This document shows, piece after piece, positions 17,891 through 26,138 of a stretch of 54,800 bases of DNA. Source of the stretch: Candidatus Omnitrophota bacterium (GTDB lineage: Bacteria > Omnitrophota > Gorgyraeia > Gygaellales > Profunditerraquicolaceae); the NCBI GenBank assembly GCA_011620275.1, contig WOZK01000011.1, positions 1-54,800 of the forward strand. Reading direction: 5' to 3'. A program made the translations under genes and the position numbers. The notes under the pieces are model-generated. The model did not search any database, was not told the origin of the DNA, and saw only the letters and a program-made list of their open reading frames with translations. Numbering within the stretch: position 1 is the first letter of the stretch; each line of letters begins with the position of its first letter.

Positions 17891-18120
17891 TTCCGGGGAC
17901 ACGATACTTAATTACTCGGTAACGGCTACGGTAACCAACAGAGTTCAACCCGTCTTTCTTTCCCTCGATGGGGAGGATGAGGGAGGGGTGGTAATTAGTG
18001 CGCTGTTCAGTAAGTTTCTTAACAGCGCACTGAGTAATCGAAAATCGAGCATTACATAAGCCAAAGCTTAATGGAGCTTGCCCTGAGCTTGTCGAAGGGG
18101 TCAAATCTCGACTTTCGATT
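17891..18120 (-). repeat. Dispersed modular repeat, copy 2
   Basis: Orientation is opposite to copy 1. It opens with TTCCGGGGACACGATACTTA, then TTACTCGGTAACGGC and a GATGGGGAGG segment, and reaches the GTGCGCTGTT/AACAGCGCAC hairpin (17998-18030). An outer inverted repeat follows (18036-18049 against 18107-18120, 13 of 14 matching). Within this outer loop lies GCCCTGAGCTTGTCGAAGGG, a palindrome-like motif seen in many unrelated bacterial genomes. It lacks the central module found in copies 3 and 4. It fills most of the gap before the glycogen phosphorylase gene. Confidence 0.8.
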
Positions 18121-18170
18121 TTCAGAAACTATCATGATTAATACTAAAACGCTGTTTTCTGGAGAGGTAA

Positions 18171-20666
18171 ATGCCCGTTAAATCTATAAAGAAAAAGAGC
18201 CGCGCGCCGAGCAAGAAATGGGACCCCATATACAAGGGGATGAGCAAGGATGCCCTGAAGATTTCTTTTAGGAACAACCGTCAGTATACCCTGGCCAAGG
18301 ATAAGTATACCGCGACCGAATACGATAATTTTATGGCTATGGCGATAGCTATTCGCGATCGCCTGGTAGAACGCTGGATATTGACGCAGCAGAATTATCA
18401 CAGAAAAAACCTTAAGCGGGTTTATTATCTTTCCATGGAGTTTCTTCCCGGCCGTCTGCTGGCTGATAATATCATCAATCTTGGTATGCAGAAGGAAGCG
18501 CAGGATGCCCTTAAGGACATGGGAATGAATTACGAGGAGCTTATCGATCGGGAAAGGGACGCCGGGCTCGGCAACGGCGGCCTCGGCAGGCTGGCCGCTT
18601 GTTTTCTGGATTCGATGGCTACGCTGGGTATTCCGGCGCACGGTTACGGCATACGCTACGATTACGGAATATTCAAACAGCGCATAGTGGGAGGGTGCCA
18701 GGTTGAATCTCCGGACGAATGGCTGAAGCAAGGCAATCCCTGGGAGATAGCCAGGCCGGAATACACGGTAAAGATAAAATTCTACGGCAAAACCTATATG
18801 TCGCAAGACAAAGACGGCCGTCTGCGAGTGGAGTGGCGCGATACGCAGGACGTGCTGGCGATGCCTTACGACATCCCGGTACCGGGTTTCGAGAATAATG
18901 TCGTCAACACTCTGCGCCTCTGGTCGGCGCGCGGCACCGAGGAATTCGACCTGGGTTATTTTAACGACGGAGACTACGAAAAAGCGGTTTACAGCAAGCT
19001 TTTCTCGGAGAACATCTCCAAGGTCCTTTATCCCAATGACGGGGTCAGCCAGGGGAAGCTGCTCAGGCTCAAACAGGAATATTTTTTTACCGCGGCTTCC
19101 ATCTCGGACATCATACGCCGTTTCAAGGTCGAGAATACGGATTTCCGCACCCTGCCGGATAAAGTCGCCATTCAACTCAACGATACGCATCCGGCGCTGG
19201 CGCTGGTCGAGTTTATGCGCATACTTATAGACGAGGAACGCCTGGAATGGGAGACCGCCTGGGACATCACCGTGCGCACCTTCGCCTACACCAACCATAC
19301 GGTAATGCCGGAGGCGCTGGAATGTTGGCAGGTTCCGCTTTTAGAAAGCCTTCTGCCGAGGCACATGCAGATAATCTACGAAATAAATTCCCGTTTCCTG
19401 CGTCAGGTTATGGGCCGTTTCTCCTCCGAGCCGCAGAAACTCTCGAGGATGTCGCTGATAGAAGAAGGCGAAGTGAAGCGCGTGCGCATGTCTTATCTTT
19501 GCATCGTCGGCAGTCATTCCGTCAACGGCGTGTCGCGTCTTCATACCGAGATACTGAAGAAACAGCTTTTTCGCGATTTCTTCGAGTTCTCGCCGGAAAA
19601 ATTCAATAACAAGACCAACGGCATAACGCAGCGGCGCTGGCTGAAAAAATCCAATCCCGGCTTGTCCGACTTAATCACCGGAGCTATAGGGAAAAAGTGG
19701 CTGACGAATCTTTATGAGCTGAAGAATCTGGAGAGATTTGCTTCCGACGCCTCTTTCCGCAGGAAATGGAAGGAAGTCAAGGCGCAGAACAAACGGGCGC
19801 TTACCGAACACGTGCGCCGGATGACCGGGATAATCATCGACCCCGATTCCATATTCGACGTCCAGGTGAAACGTATCCATGAATATAAACGCCAGACGCT
19901 TTTCTGCCTTTATATAATTTCCCGGTATCTTGATCTTAAGAAGGACAAGGAAAAAGAGATAGTCCCCAGGACATTCTTGTTCAGCGGCAAGGCCGCGCCG
20001 GGATACTTTATGGCCAAACTGATCATCAGATTTATCAACAGCATAGCGGCGGTGATAAACGGGGACAGGGAGATGGAAGACAAAATGAAGGTGATCTTCC
20101 TGGAGAATTACGGGGTTTCCCTGGCGGAGAAAATATTTCCGGCCAGCGACCTTTCCGAACAAATTTCCACCGCCGGTACAGAGGCCTCCGGCACCGGATG
20201 CATGAAGTTTATGATGAACGGCGCCTTGACCATCGGGACACTGGACGGCGCCAACGTAGAGATAGCCGAAGAGGTAGGCAGGGAGAACATATTTATTTTC
20301 GGGATGCAGGCTGAGGAAATAAACAGGATTCACGCCAAAGGGTATAACCCGCAGGAATACATTTTCCGCTCTCCGGCGCTAAAGGAGATATTGAAGCTGG
20401 TGAGGTCTGATTTCTTTTCTCCTTCGGAGCCGGGAACATTCGAACCTCTGGTGCAGAGCCTGATGAACAACGACCCTTTCATGGTCTGCGCTGATTTCGA
20501 ATCTTACTGCAAGACACAGGAAGCAGTTTCCATGGCGTATCTCGACAAGAAAATATGGGCCCAGAAATCCATTCTCAACACCGCGCGTTCCGGCAAGTTT
20601 TCCAGCGACCGTACCATAGAGGAATACGCGATGGATATCTGGAAAGTGGCCTGCGAGAAGAGGTAA
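18171..20666 (+). CDS. glgP: Glycogen/starch phosphorylase
   Basis: An 831-residue GT35 phosphorylase that releases glucose 1-phosphate from alpha-1,4-glucans. Typical stretches are YYLSMEFLPGRLLADN, GLGNGGLGRLAACFLDSMAT and NDTHPALALVEFMR. The pyridoxal-phosphate site is EASGTGCMKFMMNGALTIGT, where Lys near residue 678 carries PLP; Cys replaces the more common Asn before MKF. Full length, with family-typical start and end. The ribosome site TGGAGAGGTAA precedes the ATG. It implies stored glycogen as a fermentable substrate, which fits the hydrogenase. Confidence 0.96.
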   Translation: MPVKSIKKKSRAPSKKWDPIYKGMSKDALKISFRNNRQYTLAKDKYTATEYDNFMAMAIAIRDRLVERWILTQQNYHRKNLKRVYYLSMEFLPGRLLADNIINLGMQKEAQDALKDMGMNYEELIDRERDAGLGNGGLGRLAACFLDSMATLGIPAHGYGIRYDYGIFKQRIVGGCQVESPDEWLKQGNPWEIARPEYTVKIKFYGKTYMSQDKDGRLRVEWRDTQDVLAMPYDIPVPGFENNVVNTLRLWSARGTEEFDLGYFNDGDYEKAVYSKLFSENISKVLYPNDGVSQGKLLRLKQEYFFTAASISDIIRRFKVENTDFRTLPDKVAIQLNDTHPALALVEFMRILIDEERLEWETAWDITVRTFAYTNHTVMPEALECWQVPLLESLLPRHMQIIYEINSRFLRQVMGRFSSEPQKLSRMSLIEEGEVKRVRMSYLCIVGSHSVNGVSRLHTEILKKQLFRDFFEFSPEKFNNKTNGITQRRWLKKSNPGLSDLITGAIGKKWLTNLYELKNLERFASDASFRRKWKEVKAQNKRALTEHVRRMTGIIIDPDSIFDVQVKRIHEYKRQTLFCLYIISRYLDLKKDKEKEIVPRTFLFSGKAAPGYFMAKLIIRFINSIAAVINGDREMEDKMKVIFLENYGVSLAEKIFPASDLSEQISTAGTEASGTGCMKFMMNGALTIGTLDGANVEIAEEVGRENIFIFGMQAEEINRIHAKGYNPQEYIFRSPALKEILKLVRSDFFSPSEPGTFEPLVQSLMNNDPFMVCADFESYCKTQEAVSMAYLDKKIWAQKSILNTARSGKFSSDRTIEEYAMDIWKVACEKR

Positions 20667-20672
20667 AGAGGG

Positions 20673-20690
20673 ATCCCGCAGCGGCGGGAT
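20673..20690 (+). terminator. Weak terminator-like hairpin after glgP
   Basis: ATCCCGC-AGCG-GCGGGAT lies seven bases after the glgP stop but is followed only by TAAATT, not a T-run. A second hairpin, GTCCCG/CGGGAC (20704-20721), follows. Termination is plausible but not secure. Confidence 0.3.
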
Positions 20691-20779
20691 TAAATTCGCG
20701 GACGTCCCGTAGTGCCGGGACTATAACTTGCGTTTGATGCGTTTCGCAGGTTATCCGCTTCATGTAAGGAGGTTAAGAG

Positions 20780-21016
20780 ATGCCGTATGACAGTAGTCTG
20801 GATGAAAAGATCTTTTCTAAATCGCTCGATGGGGCCAACGGTAGGATAACGGTCAGCGTGTTCTCCTACAATAAAGGCGCCAAGAAATTGCAGATTACCC
20901 GCGAGAACGGCGACAAAGAGGGGAACCTGCGTTTCACTAAGCTCGGCAGGCTCTCGATTGAGGAGATCGAAGGTATCCTGCCTTTTATACAGGAAGCCGT
21001 TCAGACAATGAAATAA
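20780..21016 (+). CDS. Small protein, possibly PC4/YdbC-like nucleic-acid-binding fold
   Basis: A 78-residue protein with a good ribosome site (AAGGAGGTTAAGAG). The pattern of a lysine-rich first strand, a second strand RITVSVFSYN, then KLQITREN, then FTKLGRLSIEEIEGILPFIQEAVQTM resembles bacterial PC4/YdbC-like proteins, which bind single-stranded nucleic acid through a beta-sheet followed by one helix. That similarity is by eye only and is tentative. It stands between glgP and an MFS gene with gaps on both sides and could be its own transcription unit. Confidence 0.5.
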   Translation: MPYDSSLDEKIFSKSLDGANGRITVSVFSYNKGAKKLQITRENGDKEGNLRFTKLGRLSIEEIEGILPFIQEAVQTMK

Positions 21017-21056
21017 AGGTCCGCCGGGGTTTGCTCCCCCCGGAACGGAGAATGTT

Positions 21057-22307
21057 ATGAAAGAAGCCGCTTCCCGCGCGGTTCCGGGCAATATGAGCCC
21101 GGGGCTGCGGCTTATACTTTACCTCGGTCTGGTAAGTATGTTCGGGGATATCATTTACGAGGGAGCCCGCAGCGTGAACGGCCCTTACCTTGAGGTGTTG
21201 GCCGCCAACGCCGCAGTCGTGGGTTTGGTCGCGGGCGCGGGTGAATTCATAGGATACGCCCTGCGGCTCTTGACCGGCTATCTTTCCGACAGGACGCGCT
21301 CTTACTGGTTTTCGGTATTCATCGGCTACGGGCTTCTCGTCTCTGTCCCGTTGCTTGCCCTGGCCGGGGCGTGGCAGGCAGCCGCGGTCTTGATACTGAT
21401 GGAACGGATCGGTAAGGCAATACGCAGCCCGGGCAGGGACACATTGATTTCGCACGCCGGCTCGCAGATCGGCACCGGAATGAGCTTCGGTCTGCACGAG
21501 GCGCTCGATCAGTTCGGGGCGTTGATCGGACCGTTGATCTTCACGCTTTTCTTCGCTTTCTCCGTGAAAGGCCCTGTCGGGCTTCAGTCATACCGGCACG
21601 CTTATTCGCTGTTATGGGCGCCGTTCGTCATGGTCGTCGTCCTTCTCACCGCCGCTTTCCGGAAGTTTCCGCGTCCGGCAAAGCTCGCGGCCGAAGGAAC
21701 CGCTCCCTCCGCAGACAAGCTCTCCCCCGTGTTTTGGCTCTACACGCTTTTTATTTTTCTTTGCGCCTGCGGTTTCGCCAATTTCCTTATCATCGCTTTT
21801 CATTTCAAATCGGCGGGTGTGTTAAGCGACGCCAGGATACCTCTAATGTACGCTCTGGCTATGGGGATAGACGGTATCTCCGCCCTCGCCATAGGAAAAG
21901 CGTATGACACCATGAAGAAGAAACGCGGGAACGTAAACGCCGGACTCGAGCTGCTTTTTTTTATACCGCTTCTATCCGCCTTGATACCGCTTCTGGTTTT
22001 TTCTTCCGGGCCCTCTGCGGCAGCGGCCGGTATGTGCGTCTGGGGTATAGTGATGGGGGTGCATGAGACAATAATGCGCTCGGCCATCGCAGACATCACT
22101 CCTTTGCATAAAAGGGGGCTCGGTTACGGGATATTCAACACCAGTTACGGGCTGGCCATGCTGGTAGGCGCTTCTTTGCAGGGGTTGTTATATACGCGTT
22201 CAATCCCGCAGATTATTATTTTTACGACTTTTTCGCAGACTGCGGCTCTGGCGGTTTTCTTTGTGCTTAAGGCGCGCATAACAGGATTGAAGAGGGTCGG
22301 GATTTGA
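21057..22307 (+). CDS. MFS transporter
   Basis: A 416-residue major facilitator superfamily protein with about 11-12 membrane segments. The cytoplasmic loop between helices 2 and 3 is visible as GYLSDRTRSYW, close to the MFS GxLaDrxGrr motif. GRDTLISHAG and a long central loop (about 195-220) separate the halves. The substrate cannot be assigned. It follows the small PC4-like gene by 40 bases and is followed by a coiled-coil gene. Confidence 0.82.
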   Translation: MKEAASRAVPGNMSPGLRLILYLGLVSMFGDIIYEGARSVNGPYLEVLAANAAVVGLVAGAGEFIGYALRLLTGYLSDRTRSYWFSVFIGYGLLVSVPLLALAGAWQAAAVLILMERIGKAIRSPGRDTLISHAGSQIGTGMSFGLHEALDQFGALIGPLIFTLFFAFSVKGPVGLQSYRHAYSLLWAPFVMVVVLLTAAFRKFPRPAKLAAEGTAPSADKLSPVFWLYTLFIFLCACGFANFLIIAFHFKSAGVLSDARIPLMYALAMGIDGISALAIGKAYDTMKKKRGNVNAGLELLFFIPLLSALIPLLVFSSGPSAAAAGMCVWGIVMGVHETIMRSAIADITPLHKRGLGYGIFNTSYGLAMLVGASLQGLLYTRSIPQIIIFTTFSQTAALAVFFVLKARITGLKRVGI

Positions 22308-22386
22308 GTTTTTAAGTAATTCGTGCGCGGCGCATCGTGCCTTCACAGCGGGTTTGCCCGCGCAGTAAAGCCGGAAGGAGGACCGG

Positions 22387-22716
22387 ATGGAGAACAATGC
22401 AGAGAACAAGCTGGAACAGAGCATCAATAATCTGGTTACGATTGCGGAAGAGCTGCGTAAGCTTTCCGAAGAATTGGGAGTCGGCGGAACAGATGATGGG
22501 ATCAGGAATCAGCTGAGCGAGGCGCAGTGGTATCTGGGAGAGGAAAAGTCCAGAAGGCAGCATCTCGAGCAGTCCCTGCAGGAAAAAGAAAACTGTATTC
22601 GGCAGATGGCGGATGAGATACGTAATCTAAAGCAGCAGTTGAACGAAACCCAGTGGTATCTGGGAGAGGAACGGGCGAGATTGCAGCAGTTGGAGAGTCG
22701 TGTTAAGACTTCCTGA
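22387..22716 (+). CDS. Coiled-coil protein with internal repeat
   Basis: A 109-residue hydrophilic protein predicted to be one long helix. A segment is repeated almost exactly: LSEAQWYLGEEKSRRQHLEQ near residue 40 and LNETQWYLGEERARLQQLES near residue 86, about 46 residues apart. GGAAGGAGG precedes the ATG, so it is very likely translated. No family is recognised. No signal peptide or membrane segment is present, so a cytoplasmic scaffold or dimer role is possible but not shown. Confidence 0.65.
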   Translation: MENNAENKLEQSINNLVTIAEELRKLSEELGVGGTDDGIRNQLSEAQWYLGEEKSRRQHLEQSLQEKENCIRQMADEIRNLKQQLNETQWYLGEERARLQQLESRVKTS

Positions 22717-22760
22717 ATAAATGAACAGCCAGAATAGATAGCGCCGGAGGCGCCTTTTCA

Positions 22761-24185
22761 ATGTTCAGATATTCCTTGCGTATTTTTGCAGCCGGCGCGC
22801 TGGCTGCGGCATTGTTTTCCGGCTGCACGGCTGACCGGGTCCTTGTCAAGGAAGGATGTTTTCCCCGGTCCGGCAGGATGTTGTATTTCGCCGCCCCTAC
22901 TTTGCTGCCGGGAACCACCGTGGAGATGAAGACGCCCGGTTACTGGATATCCAGGCATCCGTATCCGGACAGGCTTATTATGGGGCCGGATGAGATCGTT
23001 AATTTCAATTCCGGCATCTGCCGCCTGACCGGGGTCATCCCGGACATCTCGTTGTTTCCTGAACGAATCTCCCGTAAAACTTTCTTGGATGCCCGCCGAC
23101 GGCAACTGGAACGTTTCCGCCGCGGCCGTTATTACCGTCTGGACGGCAGCGCGGCTGACAATGCGTTTTATTCTCCTATAGAGGAAAATATGGCTTTGTC
23201 CGGGACCGGCGCGGAGGATATTGCCGTGCGGTTTGCGTATGTAGTGCACAACGCAGACCAGCGTCTCTTGCCTGTGGCGGAAGGACTGAATGCGTCTCCG
23301 GGCGACGCCGATTTCGACGAATTAGAGAACAGCTCGCTCGGTCCCGGAACGCCTGTGGCTGTCTTGCATACCGGCAGAGACGGTAAATGGCATTATGTTT
23401 CCTCCACGGTTTCCGAAGGATGGGTGGAAGACGACAGACTCGCCTTCTGCGGCAGGGAGGAAATAAAAGATCCGGATGCCGGCGGTGATTTCGTGGTGGT
23501 GACCGCGGCCAGGGCCGACATTTATCTGGATCCTGGACTTAAGGAATATTACGATTATGCGCGCATGGGTGACAGGTTTATCCTGAAGGACGCCGGTCCC
23601 GCTGCAGTTGAGATCGTGCTTTTGCTTCGCGGTGGGGACGGGCGTCTGAAAAGGAAGTCCGGCTATATATACATTGATGAGATAAATCGCGGTTACCTGC
23701 CTTATACGCCGCGAAACGCCATACGACAGGCATTCAAAATGTTGAACACTCCTTACGGCTGGGGAGGGATGTACGGAGAGCAGGATTGTTCCCAGTTCAT
23801 CAGGGGGGTTTTTTCCGTTATGGGCATAAAATTGCCCAGAAATTCATCTGTTCAGGCGCAGGTCGGCAGACTGCTATCCGGTGTTTCTACAGAGGCGAAT
23901 GAAAAATGCTTCCCCTGGGAGAACGGAGCCGCGGGAGGGATCACCACCATTTGTCTTAACGGCCATATTATGCTTTTTCTCGGCACGGAAGGCGGGCGTC
24001 CCTACGCCATACATGACGGCTGGGCTTACCGGGTCAGGGATGCGGGGGGCGAAGACGAGGTGAGGCTGGTCAATCGGGTGGCGGTTACCGGCCTTGATCT
24101 GGGAGAAGGTTCGCGAAAAGGGTCATTCTTGAGCAGGATAAAATGTTTGAGAGTTATCGCCGGCAATCAGCCGGAAAAGTTCTAA
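22761..24185 (+). CDS. Lipoprotein SH3-domain NlpC/P60 cysteine peptidase
   Basis: A 474-residue exported lipoprotein. The signal peptide ends in the lipobox LFSGC (Cys22). Two bacterial SH3-like regions (about 100-210 and 210-310, with SLGPGTPVAVLHT and KWHYVSSTVSEGWV) precede an NlpC/P60 (C40) domain from about residue 325. Its catalytic Cys is in GEQDCSQFIRGVF; a His follows in LNGHIMLFLG and a further His in YAIHDGW. This is the layout of murein peptidases that cut stem peptides. It should act on peptidoglycan in the periplasm. Confidence 0.9.
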   Translation: MFRYSLRIFAAGALAAALFSGCTADRVLVKEGCFPRSGRMLYFAAPTLLPGTTVEMKTPGYWISRHPYPDRLIMGPDEIVNFNSGICRLTGVIPDISLFPERISRKTFLDARRRQLERFRRGRYYRLDGSAADNAFYSPIEENMALSGTGAEDIAVRFAYVVHNADQRLLPVAEGLNASPGDADFDELENSSLGPGTPVAVLHTGRDGKWHYVSSTVSEGWVEDDRLAFCGREEIKDPDAGGDFVVVTAARADIYLDPGLKEYYDYARMGDRFILKDAGPAAVEIVLLLRGGDGRLKRKSGYIYIDEINRGYLPYTPRNAIRQAFKMLNTPYGWGGMYGEQDCSQFIRGVFSVMGIKLPRNSSVQAQVGRLLSGVSTEANEKCFPWENGAAGGITTICLNGHIMLFLGTEGGRPYAIHDGWAYRVRDAGGEDEVRLVNRVAVTGLDLGEGSRKGSFLSRIKCLRVIAGNQPEKF

Positions 24186-24204
24186 GAAAGAATAACCCGG
24201 ACTG

Positions 24205-24885
24205 ATGCAGAGTTTTCTTGCTTCGTATATGCTCATTAGCCTGGCGGAAATGGGCGATAAGACCCAGCTTCTGGCCATGGCTTTCGCCGCAAAATACCCC
24301 CTTTTTAAGGTTTTGTCCGGCGTGTTGATCGCGACACTGCTCAATCACGCTGCGGCGGTGGTTGCCGGCCGTTTCATTTCTACGTTTATACCTATGGAAA
24401 TCGTTTACCTGTCGGCTTCATTGTCTTTTATCGTTTTCGGGCTTTGGACAATAAAAGGAAACAGTCTGAATGGCGAAGATAAAAAGAATTTTCGTTTCGG
24501 CCCGGTGCTCACCGTAGCTATAGCGTTCTTTTTGGCCGAGATGGGAGATAAAACACAGCTTGCCACCGTCAGCCTGGCGGCGCGTTATCCCGGAGCGCTC
24601 GCGGTGCTTTGCGGCACTACTCTTGGAATGATTACCGCCGATGCCGCCGGCATAGCCGCTGGCGTGGTCGTGCGCAAACGTCTTCCGCAGGAAGCAGTCA
24701 AATGGATATCAGCCGCGGTGTTCGTTATCTTCGGTCTCGCGGGCGTTTTCAGGACGTCAATGCCGCGGCTGGGGCCGGTTTTGTCCGCAGCGGTAACATT
24801 TGTCGTTGCCGCGGCGAGCGTTTTCTCGGCTTCGCGCATATACCGCCGGCAGGCGCAGAAAAAGTTTGACAAGACTGCAAGGTAA
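24205..24885 (+). CDS. TMEM165/GDT1 (UPF0016) family cation transporter
   Basis: A 226-residue membrane protein with two homologous halves of three helices each. Each half carries the family motif ExGDKT: LAEMGDKTQLLAMAFAAKY near residue 11 and LAEMGDKTQLATVSLAARY near residue 112. Members move Mn2+ or Ca2+, often against H+. Length is typical. The end of the gene contains the promoter of the B12 locus, so the genes overlap functionally but not in frame. Confidence 0.9.
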   Translation: MQSFLASYMLISLAEMGDKTQLLAMAFAAKYPLFKVLSGVLIATLLNHAAAVVAGRFISTFIPMEIVYLSASLSFIVFGLWTIKGNSLNGEDKKNFRFGPVLTVAIAFFLAEMGDKTQLATVSLAARYPGALAVLCGTTLGMITADAAGIAAGVVVRKRLPQEAVKWISAAVFVIFGLAGVFRTSMPRLGPVLSAAVTFVVAAASVFSASRIYRRQAQKKFDKTAR

Positions 24886-24894
24886 GTGTATAAA
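24866..24894 (+). promoter_or_regulatory. Promoter of the btuFCD-cobC riboswitch operon
   Basis: TTGACA (24866-24871), a 17-base spacer and TATAAA (24889-24894) form a near-consensus promoter inside the last codons of the GDT1 gene. The start near 24901 falls right at the beginning of the cobalamin aptamer. Confidence 0.7.
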
Positions 24895-24906
24895 TAGTGA
24901 CATAAG

Positions 24907-25048
24907 TATAGGCGCAGGGAAATCCGTTGAAGCGGATGCGGTCCCGCCGCTGTGTGGGTGGACGAAAGCTGCAGACGTCACTATCCGGTAAGAGGGATGG
25001 GAAGACGCAGCCGGTAGAGAGATACCCGAGCCAGAAGACCTGCCTATA
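24907..25048 (+). promoter_or_regulatory. Cobalamin riboswitch 1 (before btuF)
   Basis: The closing P1 stem is TATAGGC (24907-24913) with GCCTATA (25042-25048). Inside are the conserved cobalamin-aptamer elements: GCAGGGAAATCCG, GCGGTCCCGCCGCTGTG and, near the 3' side, GAGCCAGAAGACCTGCC. A strong terminator follows at 25096, so B12 binding is expected to end transcription before btuF. The expression platform between them (25049-25095) includes GGGTGCAACCC, which could take part in switching. Confidence 0.9.
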
Positions 25049-25095
25049 GATATAAGAACGCCTCGTGGAATGGGCCAAGGACAAAGTGAGGGTGC

Positions 25096-25134
25096 AACCC
25101 GCCATATGATTTTCCGCATGGCGGGTTTTGTTTT
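25096..25134 (+). terminator. Riboswitch-controlled intrinsic terminator
   Basis: A perfect ten-pair stem, AACCCGCCAT (25096-25105) with ATGGCGGGTT (25118-25127), is followed by a T-rich tract to 25134. It lies 48 bases after the aptamer and about 100 bases before btuF, the layout of a transcriptional cobalamin switch. Confidence 0.85.
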
Positions 25135-25235
25135 AATTGTCCGCGTCAAAAGGGCAATTTAACTCGAATAATAACTTGCCGTATGCAGTTTGATGTTCGA
25201 TAGCGTAATTCCGTATGATTTTTAAGGTGCTTACT

Positions 25236-26138
25236 ATGGACCGTGGTCTGTGGACTATGGAGTGTTTTACCCTTGTAAAGTGTTCACTATGTGCCGCGGT
25301 ATGCGGGCTACTATGGGCAGTCTTTTGCTCCGCCGTCGGTTTCTGCGCCGGCAGTTCAGGATACGTTTCTCTGGCGCCTTCCACCACCGAGATTCTGTTT
25401 GCCCTCGGCCTGGAAGAGCGGATTTCCGGGGTCAGTTCGTATTGTAACTATCCGCCCCGGGCCGCCGAAAAAACCAGAGTAGGTGATTTTAGCCATCCCA
25501 ACCTGGAGGTGATACTGGCTTTAAAGCCGGAATATATCTTTTGCACCGGGCTTGAGCAGGCGCCTACGGTAGCGCGGCTCAAGGCGCTGGGTTTCCGGGT
25601 TTACTGCGCCGATCCTTCAGGAGTGGAAGAATTGCTGAAGACGGTCCGGGAGATCGGGGCGATAACGAAAAAAGAAAAGCGGGCGCTGGAGATTATCGCG
25701 GAGATACGCGCCGGTATTGCCGAGGCCTCTGAAAAAACTGACCTTATCCCGGAGGATAAGCGCGTGAAGGTGTTTCTCGAAATATGGCATGACCCTTTAA
25801 TGACCGCCGGAAAAGGGTCGTTTGTGGACGAGTTGATAAAACTCGCCGGCGGGATTAATATCGCGCATGGAGTGCGCAGGCCTTATTGTAATTTCAGCGC
25901 GGAACAGGTGGCAGCTATGGATCCCAATTGCATTATCCTGGCGTATATGGACGAACGTAACGCCGCCGGGATCATGGAAACCAGATTCGGGTGGGAGAAT
26001 ATAAAAGCGGTGAGGAACGGAAGGGTTTTCAATGATCTTAACCCGGATTTGATACTGCGACCGGGCCCGCGGGTCGCCGAAGGAGTGCGCGAATTACAGA
26101 AAAGAATGTATCCTTCCGTTGAAGGAGGGATGAAGTAG
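25236..26138 (+). CDS. btuF: Cobalamin ABC transporter substrate-binding protein BtuF
   Basis: A periplasmic B12-binding protein of about 300 residues. A cysteine-rich hydrophobic signal segment is followed by SLAPSTTEILFALGL, the classic BtuF/FecB-type opening. Later family segments are LKPEYIFCTGLEQAP and LAGGINIAHG. ATG 25236 has AAGGTG six bases upstream; other in-frame starts are at 25215 and 25257. The first codons fall in a tract of short repeats (TATGG, GTGG) that looks noncoding, so the true start is uncertain. The first gene under riboswitch 1. Confidence 0.85.
   Translation: MDRGLWTMECFTLVKCSLCAAVCGLLWAVFCSAVGFCAGSSGYVSLAPSTTEILFALGLEERISGVSSYCNYPPRAAEKTRVGDFSHPNLEVILALKPEYIFCTGLEQAPTVARLKALGFRVYCADPSGVEELLKTVREIGAITKKEKRALEIIAEIRAGIAEASEKTDLIPEDKRVKVFLEIWHDPLMTAGKGSFVDELIKLAGGINIAHGVRRPYCNFSAEQVAAMDPNCIILAYMDERNAAGIMETRFGWENIKAVRNGRVFNDLNPDLILRPGPRVAEGVRELQKRMYPSVEGGMK

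Noticed and set aside
18144-19298. A 384-codon minus-strand frame
   Set aside because: It mirrors the glycogen phosphorylase gene; the + strand protein is full length with its PLP site.
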